DNA of 61,999 nt from Cellulomonas marina (lineage in GTDB: Bacteria; Actinomycetota; Actinomycetes; Actinomycetales; Cellulomonadaceae), in assembly GCF_900111925.1 (NCBI RefSeq), contig NZ_FOKA01000021.1, forward strand, positions 1 to 61,999, in the 5' to 3' direction. Below, one piece after another: positions 34,093 to 43,600 of this stretch (positions within the stretch are counted from its first letter, which is position 1; every line of letters starts with the position of its first letter). The translations under genes and the position numbers were made by a program. The notes below the pieces were generated by a model, which had not been told where the DNA came from, ran no database searches, and saw nothing but the letters and a program-made list of their open reading frames with translations.

Positions 34093-34875
34093 GTGGCGCT
34101 CATCGCCATCGCATCCGCCAAGGGCGCACCCGGCTGCACGACGAGCGCGATCGCGCTCACCGCGGCCTGGCCGCGACCGGCGCTCCTGGTCGAGGCCGAC
34201 GTCGCCGGCTCGAGCGTCCTGCCCGGCTTCTACCAGGGACAGCTGCCCCACGACCGCGGCCTGCGCCAGCTCGCGATCGCCCACAGCCACGGCGAGCTGA
34301 CCCAGCACCAGCTGCGCGAGAACACCCTGCCGATCTTCGACGGCGCGGAGGACCGGTACTTCCTGCCCGGCATCCCCGAGGCCGCCAGCGCGCCGTCGCT
34401 GCGTGACCTGTGGGGTCCGCTGGCCAGCCTGCTGGCAGCCCTCGAGAGCGGGGGAGTGGACGTGATCCTCGACCTCGGCCGGCTCCACAGCCCAGTCGAC
34501 CCGCGCGAAGCGATCCTGACCGTCGCCGACCTCGTGCTCGTCACCACCGGATCCCGCCTGCCCGACATCTACGCCACCCGGGCACTGGTCAACGCTCGCG
34601 TCGAGACCGCGGCCCGCCAGGTCACCAACCACGCGCTGCTGGTCATCGGCGCGGGCCGGCCCTACCCCGAGAGCGAGATCTCCAAGCAGATCGGCCTGGC
34701 GTCCGTGGGCGCGCTGGCCTGGGACCCGGTCTCCGCGGAGGTGTACTCCGTCGGCGCCAAGACGACCCGGAAGTTCGACCGGTCGCACCTCGCACGAACC
34801 GCCCTGACCGTCGCCCACGAAGCCTCGCGCCGGATCGCGCGCAGGCGCACCGACCTGGGAACGGAGGAGCGATGA
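34093..34875 (+). CDS. TadZ/CpaE-like MinD-family ATPase
   Basis: 260 residues, GTG start 1 base after the previous stop. The deviant Walker A is SAKGAPGCTT with a cysteine in place of the usual GK(T/S) lysine region, followed by LLVEADVAGS and a Walker B-like VDVILDLGRL. TadZ/CpaE proteins often have such weakened sites and localise the Tad machinery at the pole. ATP hydrolysis is therefore uncertain. Confidence 0.7.
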   Translation: MALIAIASAKGAPGCTTSAIALTAAWPRPALLVEADVAGSSVLPGFYQGQLPHDRGLRQLAIAHSHGELTQHQLRENTLPIFDGAEDRYFLPGIPEAASAPSLRDLWGPLASLLAALESGGVDVILDLGRLHSPVDPREAILTVADLVLVTTGSRLPDIYATRALVNARVETAARQVTNHALLVIGAGRPYPESEISKQIGLASVGALAWDPVSAEVYSVGAKTTRKFDRSHLARTALTVAHEASRRIARRRTDLGTEER

Positions 34876-36374
34876 CCACCGAGAACATCCCGTCGCTGGA
34901 CGACCTGCCGCTGTTCGCGACCCCGCCGCAGCCGACCGACCTGCCACCGCGGCACGTCTGGGCGGACACCACCGAGACGCCGGCGCGCGGCCTGGCCCGC
35001 GTCGCCCCCGCCGCTACGACGACCGGCGCCGTGACCGGGGCAGCCGACGCAGAGTTCTGGCGCACGGTCAACGCCTTGCGGCAGAAGGTCGCCGAGCTGC
35101 AGGCCGGGTCGCTCGTCGGGCAGCGCCTCGACCGTGCGAGCCGCGAGGAACTCGGCCGCGCGCACATCCAGTCGGTCGTGCGCGACCACAGCGACACCAT
35201 GCTCGAGAACGGCCAGCCCGGGTTCGAGCCGAGGTACGAGGCCCGCCTGGTCAAGGCGCTGTTCGACGCGATGTTCCGGCTCGGCCGGCTGCAGGCACTC
35301 GTCGAGCGCGAGGACGTCGTCAACATCGAGATCACCGGCCACGACCGCGTCCTGCTGCTGTTCGCCGACGGCCACCGTGAGTGGGCCCCGCCCATCGCCG
35401 ACTCCAACGCCGACCTGATCAACTTCCTCCAGTTCCTCGCCAGCCGTGACCCTGACGACAACGAGCTGTCGTTCACCCGCTCGAACCCGCACCTGGAGAT
35501 GCGCCTCCCTGGCCGGGTCCGCCTGGCCGCCGACGCCTGGACCACACCCGTCCCGCGCATCTCGATCCGCCTGCAGCACCTCCAGCACGTCGACATGGCG
35601 ATGCTGCGGCGGGCCGGCGAGATCGACCACGTGCTCGAGGAGTTCCTCGCGGCCACCGTGCGTGCACGCAAGTCGATCGTGGTCAGCGGTCAGGGCCAGG
35701 GCTCGGGCAAGACGACCCTGCTGCGGGCGCTGGCCTCGGCCCTCGACCCGTGGGAGTCCCTGGCGACGATCGAGACCGACTTCGAGCTCTACCTGCACGA
35801 GGAGCCCGAGCGTCACCACCGCGTCGTGCCGTTCGAGACCCGGCTGGGCTCGGGGGAGTACACCGCCGGGGGCACCCGCGCCGGCGAGATCTCCGCCAGC
35901 GAGCTGCTGCGCGGATCCCTGCGTCACAACGTCGACCGGATCCTGGTCGGCGAGGTCCGCGGCGCCGAGATCGTCGCGATGTTCGAGGCGATGCAGGGCG
36001 GCAACGGCTCCATGTCGACCGTGCACGCCGACTCCGCCCGCGACGTCGTCGAGCGCCTGGTCGGCCTCACCGTCAAGGACTCCCGCCTCTCGGAGACCTA
36101 CGCCTACCGGGCGATCGCCAACAGCATCGACCTCATCGTCTACATCTCGGTCGACACACGGCCCGACGGGTCCCGCGACCGGTACGTCTCCCAGGTCATC
36201 GAGGTCACCCGCGGCGAACGGGACAACCCCGTCGCGATCACCGACGTGTTCGTGCCCGGACCGGACGGGCGGGCGGTGCCGGCCAACGCGCCGACCTTCA
36301 TGGACGACCTCGTGCGCGCGGGATTCGACCGCTCGCTGTTCAACTACACCCAAGGCACCTGGGGGCAGTCGTGA
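34872..36374 (+). CDS. tadA: TadA/CpaF secretion ATPase
   Basis: 500 residues. Walker A GQGQGSGKTT (273-282), Asp box LATIETDFELYL, Walker B NVDRILVGEVRGAE and His box GNGSMSTVHADSA, the full set for a type II/IV secretion ATPase of the CpaF/TadA class that drives Flp pilus assembly. ATG 34872 after GGAGGAGCG; ATGA overlap with tadZ. Confidence 0.93.
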   Translation: MTTENIPSLDDLPLFATPPQPTDLPPRHVWADTTETPARGLARVAPAATTTGAVTGAADAEFWRTVNALRQKVAELQAGSLVGQRLDRASREELGRAHIQSVVRDHSDTMLENGQPGFEPRYEARLVKALFDAMFRLGRLQALVEREDVVNIEITGHDRVLLLFADGHREWAPPIADSNADLINFLQFLASRDPDDNELSFTRSNPHLEMRLPGRVRLAADAWTTPVPRISIRLQHLQHVDMAMLRRAGEIDHVLEEFLAATVRARKSIVVSGQGQGSGKTTLLRALASALDPWESLATIETDFELYLHEEPERHHRVVPFETRLGSGEYTAGGTRAGEISASELLRGSLRHNVDRILVGEVRGAEIVAMFEAMQGGNGSMSTVHADSARDVVERLVGLTVKDSRLSETYAYRAIANSIDLIVYISVDTRPDGSRDRYVSQVIEVTRGERDNPVAITDVFVPGPDGRAVPANAPTFMDDLVRAGFDRSLFNYTQGTWGQS

Positions 36375-37243
36375 CTGCGCTGACCGCCGCGATCGTCGTC
36401 ATCCTCATCGGCGCCGGGATCCTCGCCATCGTCGCGGGCCTGCGTCCCATCGATCCCACGGTCCCGGGCCCGCAGCGAGGCGCGAAGCTGCTGGACCTCC
36501 TCGGCCTGCGCGCCGCCGGAGCGCTGGGCCGCCGGCGCCGCGCCGCGGCGGTCGCCGCAGCGGTCGCGCTCGTCGTCGCGGCACTGACCGGATGGTGGAT
36601 CCTCGTCCCCCTGGCGCCGGCGGCGATCCTGGGCCTGCCGTCGCTGCTGCGCCCGGCGCGCTCCAACGTCGACGTGCAGCGCCTGGGCGACCTCGAGAGC
36701 TGGGTGCGCGGCCTGTCCGGCACCCTCGTCGGCGGGTCGGTCGGTCTCGAGCAGGCGCTGCGTGCCTCGCTCGGGTCCGCGCCCCCGACGCTGCAGCCCT
36801 CTCTGTCCGGGCTCGTGGCCCGCCTCGACGCCCAGCAACCGATCCGCGGGGCCCTGCTGCGGTGGGCGGACGAGATGGACGACTACGTCAGCGACCTGGT
36901 CGCCGCGTGCCTGATCCTGGAGGCCGAGCGGCGCGAGGGCGCGGTCACCAAGGCGCTCGACGAGCTCGCCGAGACCGTCGCCGAGCTCACCGCCTCCCGG
37001 CGCCAGATCGAGGCCGACCGATCCGGACCCCGTGCCACTGCCCGGTGGGTGACGATCTTCAGCGTCGGCACGATCGCCCTGCTCGCACTCACCAGCTCCT
37101 ACGCCGCCTGGTACGGCACCGGACTCGGCCAGATCGTCGCCATCGTGCTCATCGCCGCCTACGCCGGGTGCCTGATGTGGATGCGGAAGATCGCGACCGG
37201 CACACCCATCCCGCGCTTCCTGCCCGCCACCCCCGGACGGTGA
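36371..37243 (+). CDS. tadB: TadB-like pilus platform protein
   Basis: 290 residues, GTG start overlapping tadA. Hydrophobic helices at both ends (AAIVVILIGAGILAIVAGL, AAAVALVVAALTGWW, FSVGTIALLALTSSYAAWY, IVAIVLIAAYAGCLMW) flank a cytoplasmic T2SSF domain with GGSVGLEQALRAS and EAERREGAVTKALDEL. Forms the inner-membrane base with TadC. Confidence 0.85.
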   Translation: MTALTAAIVVILIGAGILAIVAGLRPIDPTVPGPQRGAKLLDLLGLRAAGALGRRRRAAAVAAAVALVVAALTGWWILVPLAPAAILGLPSLLRPARSNVDVQRLGDLESWVRGLSGTLVGGSVGLEQALRASLGSAPPTLQPSLSGLVARLDAQQPIRGALLRWADEMDDYVSDLVAACLILEAERREGAVTKALDELAETVAELTASRRQIEADRSGPRATARWVTIFSVGTIALLALTSSYAAWYGTGLGQIVAIVLIAAYAGCLMWMRKIATGTPIPRFLPATPGR

Positions 37244-38160
37244 TCACCATGCCCTGGATCCTGCCGCTCCTCCTCGGCGCCACCATCGGCGCCGGTGTCT
37301 GGCTCGTCCTGCGCGAGCTCCTGCCCACCCAGCCGGCACTCAACAGCGCGCTCGACCGGCTCTCCGGCGCCGATCAGCCCCGCAACCCCGCGCTCGAGGT
37401 CCACGACGGCAGCATCAGCGACCGCCTCGGCGTCGTCGTCTCCCGACGCGTCAGCCTGCCGCGCATCAAGGGCATCACGCCCAGCCCGGCCGACCTCGAG
37501 CTCATCGGCAAGGCGCCGCACACGCTGCTGGGGGAGAAGGTCCTCGTCGCGCTGATCGGCCTGATCGCGCTCCCCGCCTGCGGGGTGCTCTTCTCCGCGC
37601 TCGGTCTGCAGCTGCCGCTGATCGTGCCGGTGTTCGGCACGCTCCTGCTCGCCACGGTCTTCTGGTTCCTGCCCGACCTGGAGGCCACGTCCAAGGCCCA
37701 GGCCGCACGCGCGGAGGTCACCCGTGCCGTCGGCGCCTACCTCGAGCTGCTCGCGATCGAGCGGATGTCCGGCGCCGGCGCGATCCAGGCCACCGAAGGC
37801 GCCGCGACCGTCGGCGGGTCGTGGCCGTTCCAGCGCATCTCCCAGACGCTGCAGCTCGCACGGTTCGCCGGCGTGACCCCGTGGGCCGCGCTCGACCAGC
37901 TCGGTGACTCCCTGGAGGTGCCCGCGCTGCACGACGTCGCCGACATCATGCGCCTGGCCGGCGCCGAGGGCGCGGCCGTCGTCGAGCAGCTGCGCGGCCG
38001 CGCACGCAGCCTGCGCGGCGCACAGATCTCCCTGGACCGGGCGGCCGCCAATGACGACAGCACCCGCATGACGATCCCCGCCACGCTCACCGTCGGAGTT
38101 TTCCTTCTCGCGATGGTGATTCCAGTCGGTATGACTGTGTTCTCCCAAGGCGCCGGATAG
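37240..38160 (+). CDS. tadC: TadC-like pilus platform protein
   Basis: 306 residues from GTG 37240 (GTGA overlap; ATG 37249 possible). Helices ILPLLLGATIGAGVWLVL, VALIGLIALPACGVLFSAL, IVPVFGTLLLATVFWFL and a C-terminal LTVGVFLLAMVIPVGMTVF enclose a T2SSF-type domain (YLELLAIERMSGAGAIQATE). Partner of TadB. Last gene before the separate pilin promoter. Confidence 0.85.
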   Translation: MITMPWILPLLLGATIGAGVWLVLRELLPTQPALNSALDRLSGADQPRNPALEVHDGSISDRLGVVVSRRVSLPRIKGITPSPADLELIGKAPHTLLGEKVLVALIGLIALPACGVLFSALGLQLPLIVPVFGTLLLATVFWFLPDLEATSKAQAARAEVTRAVGAYLELLAIERMSGAGAIQATEGAATVGGSWPFQRISQTLQLARFAGVTPWAALDQLGDSLEVPALHDVADIMRLAGAEGAAVVEQLRGRARSLRGAQISLDRAAANDDSTRMTIPATLTVGVFLLAMVIPVGMTVFSQGAG

Positions 38161-38177
38161 ATCCGTAGCCTGCCTCG

Positions 38178-38208
38178 TGTCACAACGACGTCCAGATCCG
38201 CAGTTACA
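38178..38208 (+). promoter_or_regulatory. TGTCACA-N16-CAGTTACA promoter of Flp pilin genes
   Basis: TGTCACA (38178-38184), 16 nt, CAGTTACA (38201-38208), 51 nt before ATG 38260. The only plus-strand copy of the five; it separates structural pilin genes from the upstream tadZABC genes. Confidence 0.75.
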
Positions 38209-38259
38209 GGAGATGCCCGCAACTCCACCCACCACCACCGCACCGCAGGGGAGAAGCCG

Positions 38260-38451
38260 ATGATCCGCAAGCTCCGCACCACCACGACCCGCCTCCAGGA
38301 CCGCATCTCGCGGCTCAAGGGCGACCGGCCCAACGACGAGGGGGCCAGCTCCGTCGAGTACGTCCTGCTGACGGTCCTCGGCATCGTCATCGCCGGTCTC
38401 ATCGCGGTCGCGGTCACGGCCTTCGTCAACGGCCAGATCGCGCTCTTCTAA
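38260..38451 (+). CDS. Flp-type pilin
   Basis: 63 residues. A basic leader, then DEGASSVEYVLLTVLGIVI and a following hydrophobic helix to the C-terminus, the shape of a Flp/DUF4244-type prepilin; cleavage is expected after the glycine in DEG|ASSVEY. Ribosome site GGGGAGAAG. As the most abundant subunit it has its own promoter. Confidence 0.85.
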   Translation: MIRKLRTTTTRLQDRISRLKGDRPNDEGASSVEYVLLTVLGIVIAGLIAVAVTAFVNGQIALF

Positions 38452-38456
38452 GCGCG

Positions 38457-38909
38457 ATGGCCATGACTCGCAGGGGGCGGCGATCCACGGTGTCCGCATC
38501 ACCGTGGATCGCCCGCCTGCGCGCCGGTGACGACACCGGCTCCGCGGGCGTCGAGGTCGTGATCCTCTACCCCGTCGTCCTGCTCCTGCTCTTCGCGATC
38601 GTCCAGGGCGGGATCGTCTTCCACGCCCGCAACGTCGCGCGCTCTGCAGCGAACGGCGCGGTGCTCGCCACCCAGCTGGAGGACGCGACCGCCGGCTCCG
38701 GTGTCGCCGAGGCCAACGCCCGTCTCGACCGCGCCGGCGGCGCGTCCCTGCTGTCCGGCGCGGCGGTCAACGTCGAGCGGGGCGCAGCGCAGGTCACCGC
38801 CACCGTCAGCGGCCAGGCGCTGTCGATCGTCCCGGGCCTGTCCGGGATCACCGTCTGGGCCACCGCGACAGGCTCCGTCGAGCAGTTCACCTCGGCAGGT
38901 GCACCGTGA
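38457..38909 (+). CDS. TadE-like pseudopilin
   Basis: 150 residues. A basic N-terminus and an acidic/glycine site (DDTGSAGVEVVILYPVVLLL) lead into the TadE helix, followed by the usual FHARNVARSAANGAV segment and a beta-rich exterior. Minor pilin of the Tad system. Starts 5 bases after flp. Confidence 0.82.
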   Translation: MAMTRRGRRSTVSASPWIARLRAGDDTGSAGVEVVILYPVVLLLLFAIVQGGIVFHARNVARSAANGAVLATQLEDATAGSGVAEANARLDRAGGASLLSGAAVNVERGAAQVTATVSGQALSIVPGLSGITVWATATGSVEQFTSAGAP

Positions 38910-39349
38910 GGCAGCGCCTGCGCCAGCTCAAGCACGACGACCGCGGCTCCGTGTCCGTCGGCACCTCCGTCGTCCTACCGGCGTTTTTCCTGATCGGCCT
39001 GCTGATCATCGCGGTCGGCCGGATCGCCGTCGGCGACGGCGCCGTCCAGGCCGCCGCGAACGAGGCGGCCCGAGCCGCGTCGATCTCCCGCAACGCGACC
39101 GCGGCCCAGTCCACCGCCACGAACGCCGCCGCCACGACCCTCGCCAACTCCGACCTCGCCTGCGTCTCGACCGACGTCACGACCAGCACGAGCGGCTTCG
39201 CGGCCGCGCCGGGACAGCCCGCCACCGTGCAGGTCACCGTCACCTGCGTCGTGCCCCTGGGGGACCTGGCCCTGCCCGGTGCGCCGGCGACCAGGACCCT
39301 CACCGCGACCGCGACGTCGGTCCTCGACACCTACCGGGAGCGGTCATGA
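38906..39349 (+). CDS. TadE/TadF-like pseudopilin
   Basis: 147 residues, GTG start overlapping the previous gene. DDRGSVSVGTSVVLPAFFLI starts the TadE/F helix, then AAANEAARAASISRNATAAQ. Exterior domain with two cysteines (LACVS, VTCVV), possibly disulphide-linked. Confidence 0.8.
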   Translation: MRQRLRQLKHDDRGSVSVGTSVVLPAFFLIGLLIIAVGRIAVGDGAVQAAANEAARAASISRNATAAQSTATNAAATTLANSDLACVSTDVTTSTSGFAAAPGQPATVQVTVTCVVPLGDLALPGAPATRTLTATATSVLDTYRERS

Positions 39350-39771
39350 CCCGCCGACGCCTCACCGACGACGACCGCGGCGACGCCTCGATCATGCTCA
39401 TCGTCGTCATGGTCGCGCTCATCGCCATGGTCGGCCTCGTCGTCGACGTCGGCGGCCGCCTGCACGCCGCCGACCAGGCCGCCTACGTCGCCCGGCAGGC
39501 CGCGCGCGCCGCCGGACAGCAGATCGAGACCGCCCAGGCGCAGGACGGCGTCCGGCCCGACGTCACCAACTCCGGCGCCCAGGCCGCCGCCAACGCCGTC
39601 ATCGGCGCCTCCGGAATGACCGGCGCGGTCGACGTGTCCGGCCAGACCGTCACCGTCACCGTCACCACCACCTACACGCCCCAGCTGCTGGGGATCGTGG
39701 GTGCCGGCACCTGGAACGTGACCAGCTCCGCGTCCGCGCGCGTGGCCCGCGGCATCACCGAGGAGGGCTGA
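39346..39771 (+). CDS. TadG/TadE-like pilus protein
   Basis: 141 residues. DDRGDASIMLIVVMVALIAM is the membrane segment, then GGRLHAADQAAYVARQAARA and an exterior beta region ending NVTSSASARVARGI. Smaller than full TadG with its VWA domain; it is the short actinobacterial form. Overlaps the upstream gene by 4 and the next gene by 1 base. Confidence 0.78.
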   Translation: MTRRRLTDDDRGDASIMLIVVMVALIAMVGLVVDVGGRLHAADQAAYVARQAARAAGQQIETAQAQDGVRPDVTNSGAQAAANAVIGASGMTGAVDVSGQTVTVTVTTTYTPQLLGIVGAGTWNVTSSASARVARGITEEG

Positions 39772-42700
39772 TGACCACCACCGCCACACGCCTGCGCGGC
39801 CTGCTCGCCGCACTGGTCCTGGTCGCGCTCGTCGTCGGCCTGCCCGTGCTGCTGTGGGCGGTCGCCGGCAGCCCCCTGCCGAGCGCGCTGCCCGACTGGG
39901 ACCAGGTCGTCGGCACCTTCTCGCGGCCCGACTACACCGGCAGCGTCCTGCTCGGCGTGATCAAGGTCGTCGCGTGGCTCGCCTGGGCCACCTTCGCGAT
40001 CGCCACGATCACCGAGACCGCCGCCCAGCTGCGCGGCGTGCGCGCGCCCCGACTGCGTGGCCTCGGCGCCCAGCAGCGGCTCGCCTCAGGGCTGGTCGCC
40101 TCCGTGCTCATCGCGCTCTCCGTCGCACCCGTCGCGACCGCGGCTGACGCCGCCGCGGCGCCGGCCCCAGTCAGCGCCGCCCTCACCCCGGGCGTCACCG
40201 TCAGCGCACCGGCCACCCCTGTCGCCGCTACCGCGCCGGCCCCCGCGGTTCAGGAGCAGGCAGCACCCCAGACCGAGGAGCTCGCGACCTACCAGGTACG
40301 CAAGGGCGACTCCCTGTGGGCGATCGCCGACGAGCAGCTCGGAGACGGGCAGCGCTGGCCGGAGATCGCCGAGCTCAACTACGGACGGCCGCAGCCCGGC
40401 GGGCACTCCCTGGGCCCGTCGCACTGGATCGACCCGGGCTGGACGCTGCTGCTCCCCGTGCCGGCACCGCAGGCCGCCGCGCCCGCCAGCGCGCCCGCGG
40501 CGAGCACGACGCACGTCGTGCAGCCGGGGGAGACCCTGTGGTCCATCGCCGACGACCAGCTCGGCGACGGCGAGCGGTGGACCGACATCTTCGACGCGTC
40601 CAAGGACCTCGACCAGGGGGACGGTGCCCGCCTGCAGGACCCGAGCCTCATCCGCCCCGGCTGGACGGTCATCGTGCCCGCGACCACCACGGTCATGGGG
40701 GCCCAGGAGCAGGCGCCCGTCGTCGACGAGCAGCCCGCGGCCGTGGTCGACGAGCAGCCTGCGATCGACGAGGCGCCCACCACCGTGGCCCCGCCGGCCG
40801 AGGCTCAGCAGCCGCTCGACGAGCAGGGTCCCGCAGGCGCACAGGAGGCGCTCGAGCCGGCCGACCAGACGCAGCGCGCCGAGGAGACCGGCCAGGAGCC
40901 GGCACAGCCCGCACCGCCCGCCAGCCAGGCGCCTCAGGACGCGCAGGACTCGACGCAGCAGGGCGACGACGAGACCGCCACGTCACTCGACGAGGACGTC
41001 GACGACCACGCCGTCGAGGTTCGGACGCTCACCGGGGTCGGTGGCCTGCTCGCCGTCGGGCTCCTCGGGCTGCTCGCCGCCAAGCGCTCCGCCGCCCGCC
41101 GGCGCCGGCGCCCGGGCCAGCGCATCGCCCTGCCCGAGCCCGACAGCGGCGAGTCGGTCCTCGAGGCCGAGCTGCGCGCCGTGGCCGACCCGCTCGGCGT
41201 CGACACCGTCAACCGGGCGCTGCGCGCCATGGCCGCCTGGCACCGCGAGCAGGGCAAGGCACTGCCCGACGTCCGCGCCGCCCGGCTGTCCGAGGACTAC
41301 TTCGAGATCTACCTCGACCAGCCCGCCGACCTGCCCGCCCCGTGGACCGGGACCGCCGACCGGTGCGTCTGGCAGATCACCGCGACCGACACCGCCGACG
41401 TCCCGCTCGAGGTCGACGCCGACACCTCCTCGCCCTACCCGAGCCTGGTGACCCTCGGGCACGACGAGGAGAACGCGCACGTGCTGCTCGACCTCGAGCA
41501 GGTCGACTGCCTCTCGATCCGCGGCGACGAGCCCACCACCCACGCGACCCTCGCCGCGCTGGCCATCGAGCTCGCGACCACCCCGTGGGCCGACGACGTC
41601 CAGGTCACCCTCGTCTCGACCATGCCCGAGCTCGGCGACGTCATCGACACCGGCCGCATCCGACACGTCCACGGCCTGGCGAACATCGTCCGGGAGCTCG
41701 AGGCCCGCGCCGCCGAGGTCGAGTCCGCGCTCGGCCAGTCCGGCGCCCAGTCGCTCGTCGACGCACGCGGCCGCGGCCTCGCCGCTGACGCCTGGACCCC
41801 CGAGATCCTGCTCATCGGCGAGCAGCTCGACCCCACGGTGCGCGCCGCCCTCGAGCAGCTCGTCACCCGCGTCCCCCGCGTGGGGATCGCCGCGGTGACC
41901 TCCGACGCGCAGCTAGGGGAGTGGGTCCTCGACCTCGACCGCGACGACCCCAGCCGCGGCGTGCTCCAGCCCGCCGGCATCACCATCCGCCCCCAGCAGC
42001 TCGACGCCGCCACCTACGAGCTCGCGCTCAACCTGCTGCGCGAGCAGGACCCTCAGCCCGGCCCGACGTGGGCCGCTCACCTCGTCGACGACGAGGTCCC
42101 GCTCGCCGACCTGCCCGTCGCGGCCGCGACCGACGACGACGAGGCGGCAGCCGACAGCACGGTCGTCGACGTCGACGTCGCGGAGGTCGCCGACGAGCCG
42201 ACGTCGGCGGCAGTCGTCCAGCTGCGGCCGCCGGCCGTCAAGGTCCTCGGCCCCGTCGACGTCGAAGTGACCTCCGGCGTCACGATGCAGCCCTCGCACC
42301 AGCGTCAGGCCACCGAGCTCGTCGCGTTCCTCGCGCTGCACCCCGGCGCCACCGGTGCGGACATCTCCGCCGCGATGTGGCCCGGCCGCGCCCCGAACCT
42401 CACGACGCGCCGCTCGGCCGTCTCCCGGGCCCGGCGCTGGCTCGGCGTCGACGCCGACGGGCGCAACCACCTGCCGCTCGTGGTCGGCAGCGAAGAGGAC
42501 GCCGCCGACGGCGACGGCTACCGCCTGCGCGGCGTCACGACCGACTGGGCGCAGTTCCTCGAGCTCGTCGGGGACAACGCCGCGACCACGCCCCTGGCCG
42601 ACCTCAAGGCCGCGCTCTCCCTCGTGCGCGGCCGGCCCTTCGCCGACGCCAAGGCCACCAAGTACACCTGGGCCGAGGCAGACATGCAGGAGATGCTCGC

Positions 42701-43001
42701 CGCGATCGTCGACGTCGCTCACGAGGTCGCACGCCGCGCGCTGCAGACCGGCGACACCGCCACCGCCCGCCAGGCCGCCGCCGTCGGCCGGCTCGTCGAC
42801 GCCGCGGACGAGCGCGTCTGGCGCGACGGGATCCGCGCCGAGTGGGCCGCCGGCCGCGCCGACGACGCCACCCGCCTCGTCAGCCAGCTGCAGGACCTCC
42901 TCGCCGACCTCGAGACCGAAGCCGAGCCCGAGACCGAAGAGCTCTTCGCCGAGGTCCACAAACTCACCACCCGACGCGCCGCACACGGAGGAGCACGATG
43001 A
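39771..43001 (+). CDS. LysM-BTAD membrane regulator-like protein
   Basis: 1076 residues. Three N-terminal hydrophobic segments (around 11-30, 58-82 and 105-125) precede two LysM domains (about 174-230 and 248-303) with GDSLWAIADEQLGDGQRWPE and GETLWSIADDQLGDGERWTD. After an acidic proline/glutamine linker and another helix (about 420-438) comes a large cytoplasmic part ending in a SARP-type winged helix and BTAD (from about 822: VKVLGPVDVEV...ISAAMWPGRAP...RARRWLGVD). It looks like a wall-sensing one-component regulator in the Tad operon. Confidence 0.8.
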   Translation: MTTTATRLRGLLAALVLVALVVGLPVLLWAVAGSPLPSALPDWDQVVGTFSRPDYTGSVLLGVIKVVAWLAWATFAIATITETAAQLRGVRAPRLRGLGAQQRLASGLVASVLIALSVAPVATAADAAAAPAPVSAALTPGVTVSAPATPVAATAPAPAVQEQAAPQTEELATYQVRKGDSLWAIADEQLGDGQRWPEIAELNYGRPQPGGHSLGPSHWIDPGWTLLLPVPAPQAAAPASAPAASTTHVVQPGETLWSIADDQLGDGERWTDIFDASKDLDQGDGARLQDPSLIRPGWTVIVPATTTVMGAQEQAPVVDEQPAAVVDEQPAIDEAPTTVAPPAEAQQPLDEQGPAGAQEALEPADQTQRAEETGQEPAQPAPPASQAPQDAQDSTQQGDDETATSLDEDVDDHAVEVRTLTGVGGLLAVGLLGLLAAKRSAARRRRRPGQRIALPEPDSGESVLEAELRAVADPLGVDTVNRALRAMAAWHREQGKALPDVRAARLSEDYFEIYLDQPADLPAPWTGTADRCVWQITATDTADVPLEVDADTSSPYPSLVTLGHDEENAHVLLDLEQVDCLSIRGDEPTTHATLAALAIELATTPWADDVQVTLVSTMPELGDVIDTGRIRHVHGLANIVRELEARAAEVESALGQSGAQSLVDARGRGLAADAWTPEILLIGEQLDPTVRAALEQLVTRVPRVGIAAVTSDAQLGEWVLDLDRDDPSRGVLQPAGITIRPQQLDAATYELALNLLREQDPQPGPTWAAHLVDDEVPLADLPVAAATDDDEAAADSTVVDVDVAEVADEPTSAAVVQLRPPAVKVLGPVDVEVTSGVTMQPSHQRQATELVAFLALHPGATGADISAAMWPGRAPNLTTRRSAVSRARRWLGVDADGRNHLPLVVGSEEDAADGDGYRLRGVTTDWAQFLELVGDNAATTPLADLKAALSLVRGRPFADAKATKYTWAEADMQEMLAAIVDVAHEVARRALQTGDTATARQAAAVGRLVDAADERVWRDGIRAEWAAGRADDATRLVSQLQDLLADLETEAEPETEELFAEVHKLTTRRAAHGGAR

Positions 43002-43600
43002 CCCACCCTCGACGACTTCTGGTCGCCACGGTGATCGCCGGGGCCCTCGTCGCCGGCACCACCGCCTGCACGCCCGACGACCGCAAGCCGACACCTACCG
43101 CCACGACGACCACGGCACCGACACCGAGCCCCACCCCGACGCCGACGCCGACGCCGACGCTCGACCCTGTGCAGGAGCAGATCGGCGAGGCGCGGGCCGC
43201 CTACGAGCACTACAACGCCGTCGACAACGCGGTCCAGCAGGCTGGGATGGCGGGATGGCAGGACCAGGTAATCCCGCTCGTCGGCGGCGACTACCGCGAG
43301 GTGCTCGTCAACTACTACACACAGGCCTCGCAGCAGGGGCTTCGACAGACCGGCGAGACCGCCATCGCGTCGCTGACCGTGACCGAGCACATCCCCGACC
43401 CGTCGGGCGGTGGTGGCGAGCAGGTGCGGATGGAGGCGTGCCTCGACACGAGCGACAGCGACATCGTGAACCCGGAGGGTGCCTCGGTGACACAGCCCGG
43501 TTTCCCCGATCGCCTGATCACTGCCGTCCTCATGCAGCGCCAGGCTGACGGCCGGTGGACTGTGAATGCGGCCGAGACTCTGCAGGACCGGCCATGCTGA
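42998..43600 (+). CDS. Lipoprotein with PT-repeat linker
   Basis: 200 residues. The signal peptide ends in a lipobox AGTTAC; after the cysteine follows a threonine/proline repeat (PTPTPTPT) linker and an NTF2-like compact domain (YEHYNAVDNAV...TASLTVTEHI region) ending DGRWTVNAAETLQ. Anchored outside the membrane, probably a Tad accessory. Overlaps the LysM-BTAD gene (ATGA). Confidence 0.75.
   Translation: MTHPRRLLVATVIAGALVAGTTACTPDDRKPTPTATTTTAPTPSPTPTPTPTPTLDPVQEQIGEARAAYEHYNAVDNAVQQAGMAGWQDQVIPLVGGDYREVLVNYYTQASQQGLRQTGETAIASLTVTEHIPDPSGGGGEQVRMEACLDTSDSDIVNPEGASVTQPGFPDRLITAVLMQRQADGRWTVNAAETLQDRPC

Noticed and set aside
39279..39770. N-terminal extension of the LysM-BTAD frame
   Set aside because: It is an arginine/proline-rich shadow of the TadG-like gene; ATG 39771 overlaps the previous stop as usual here.
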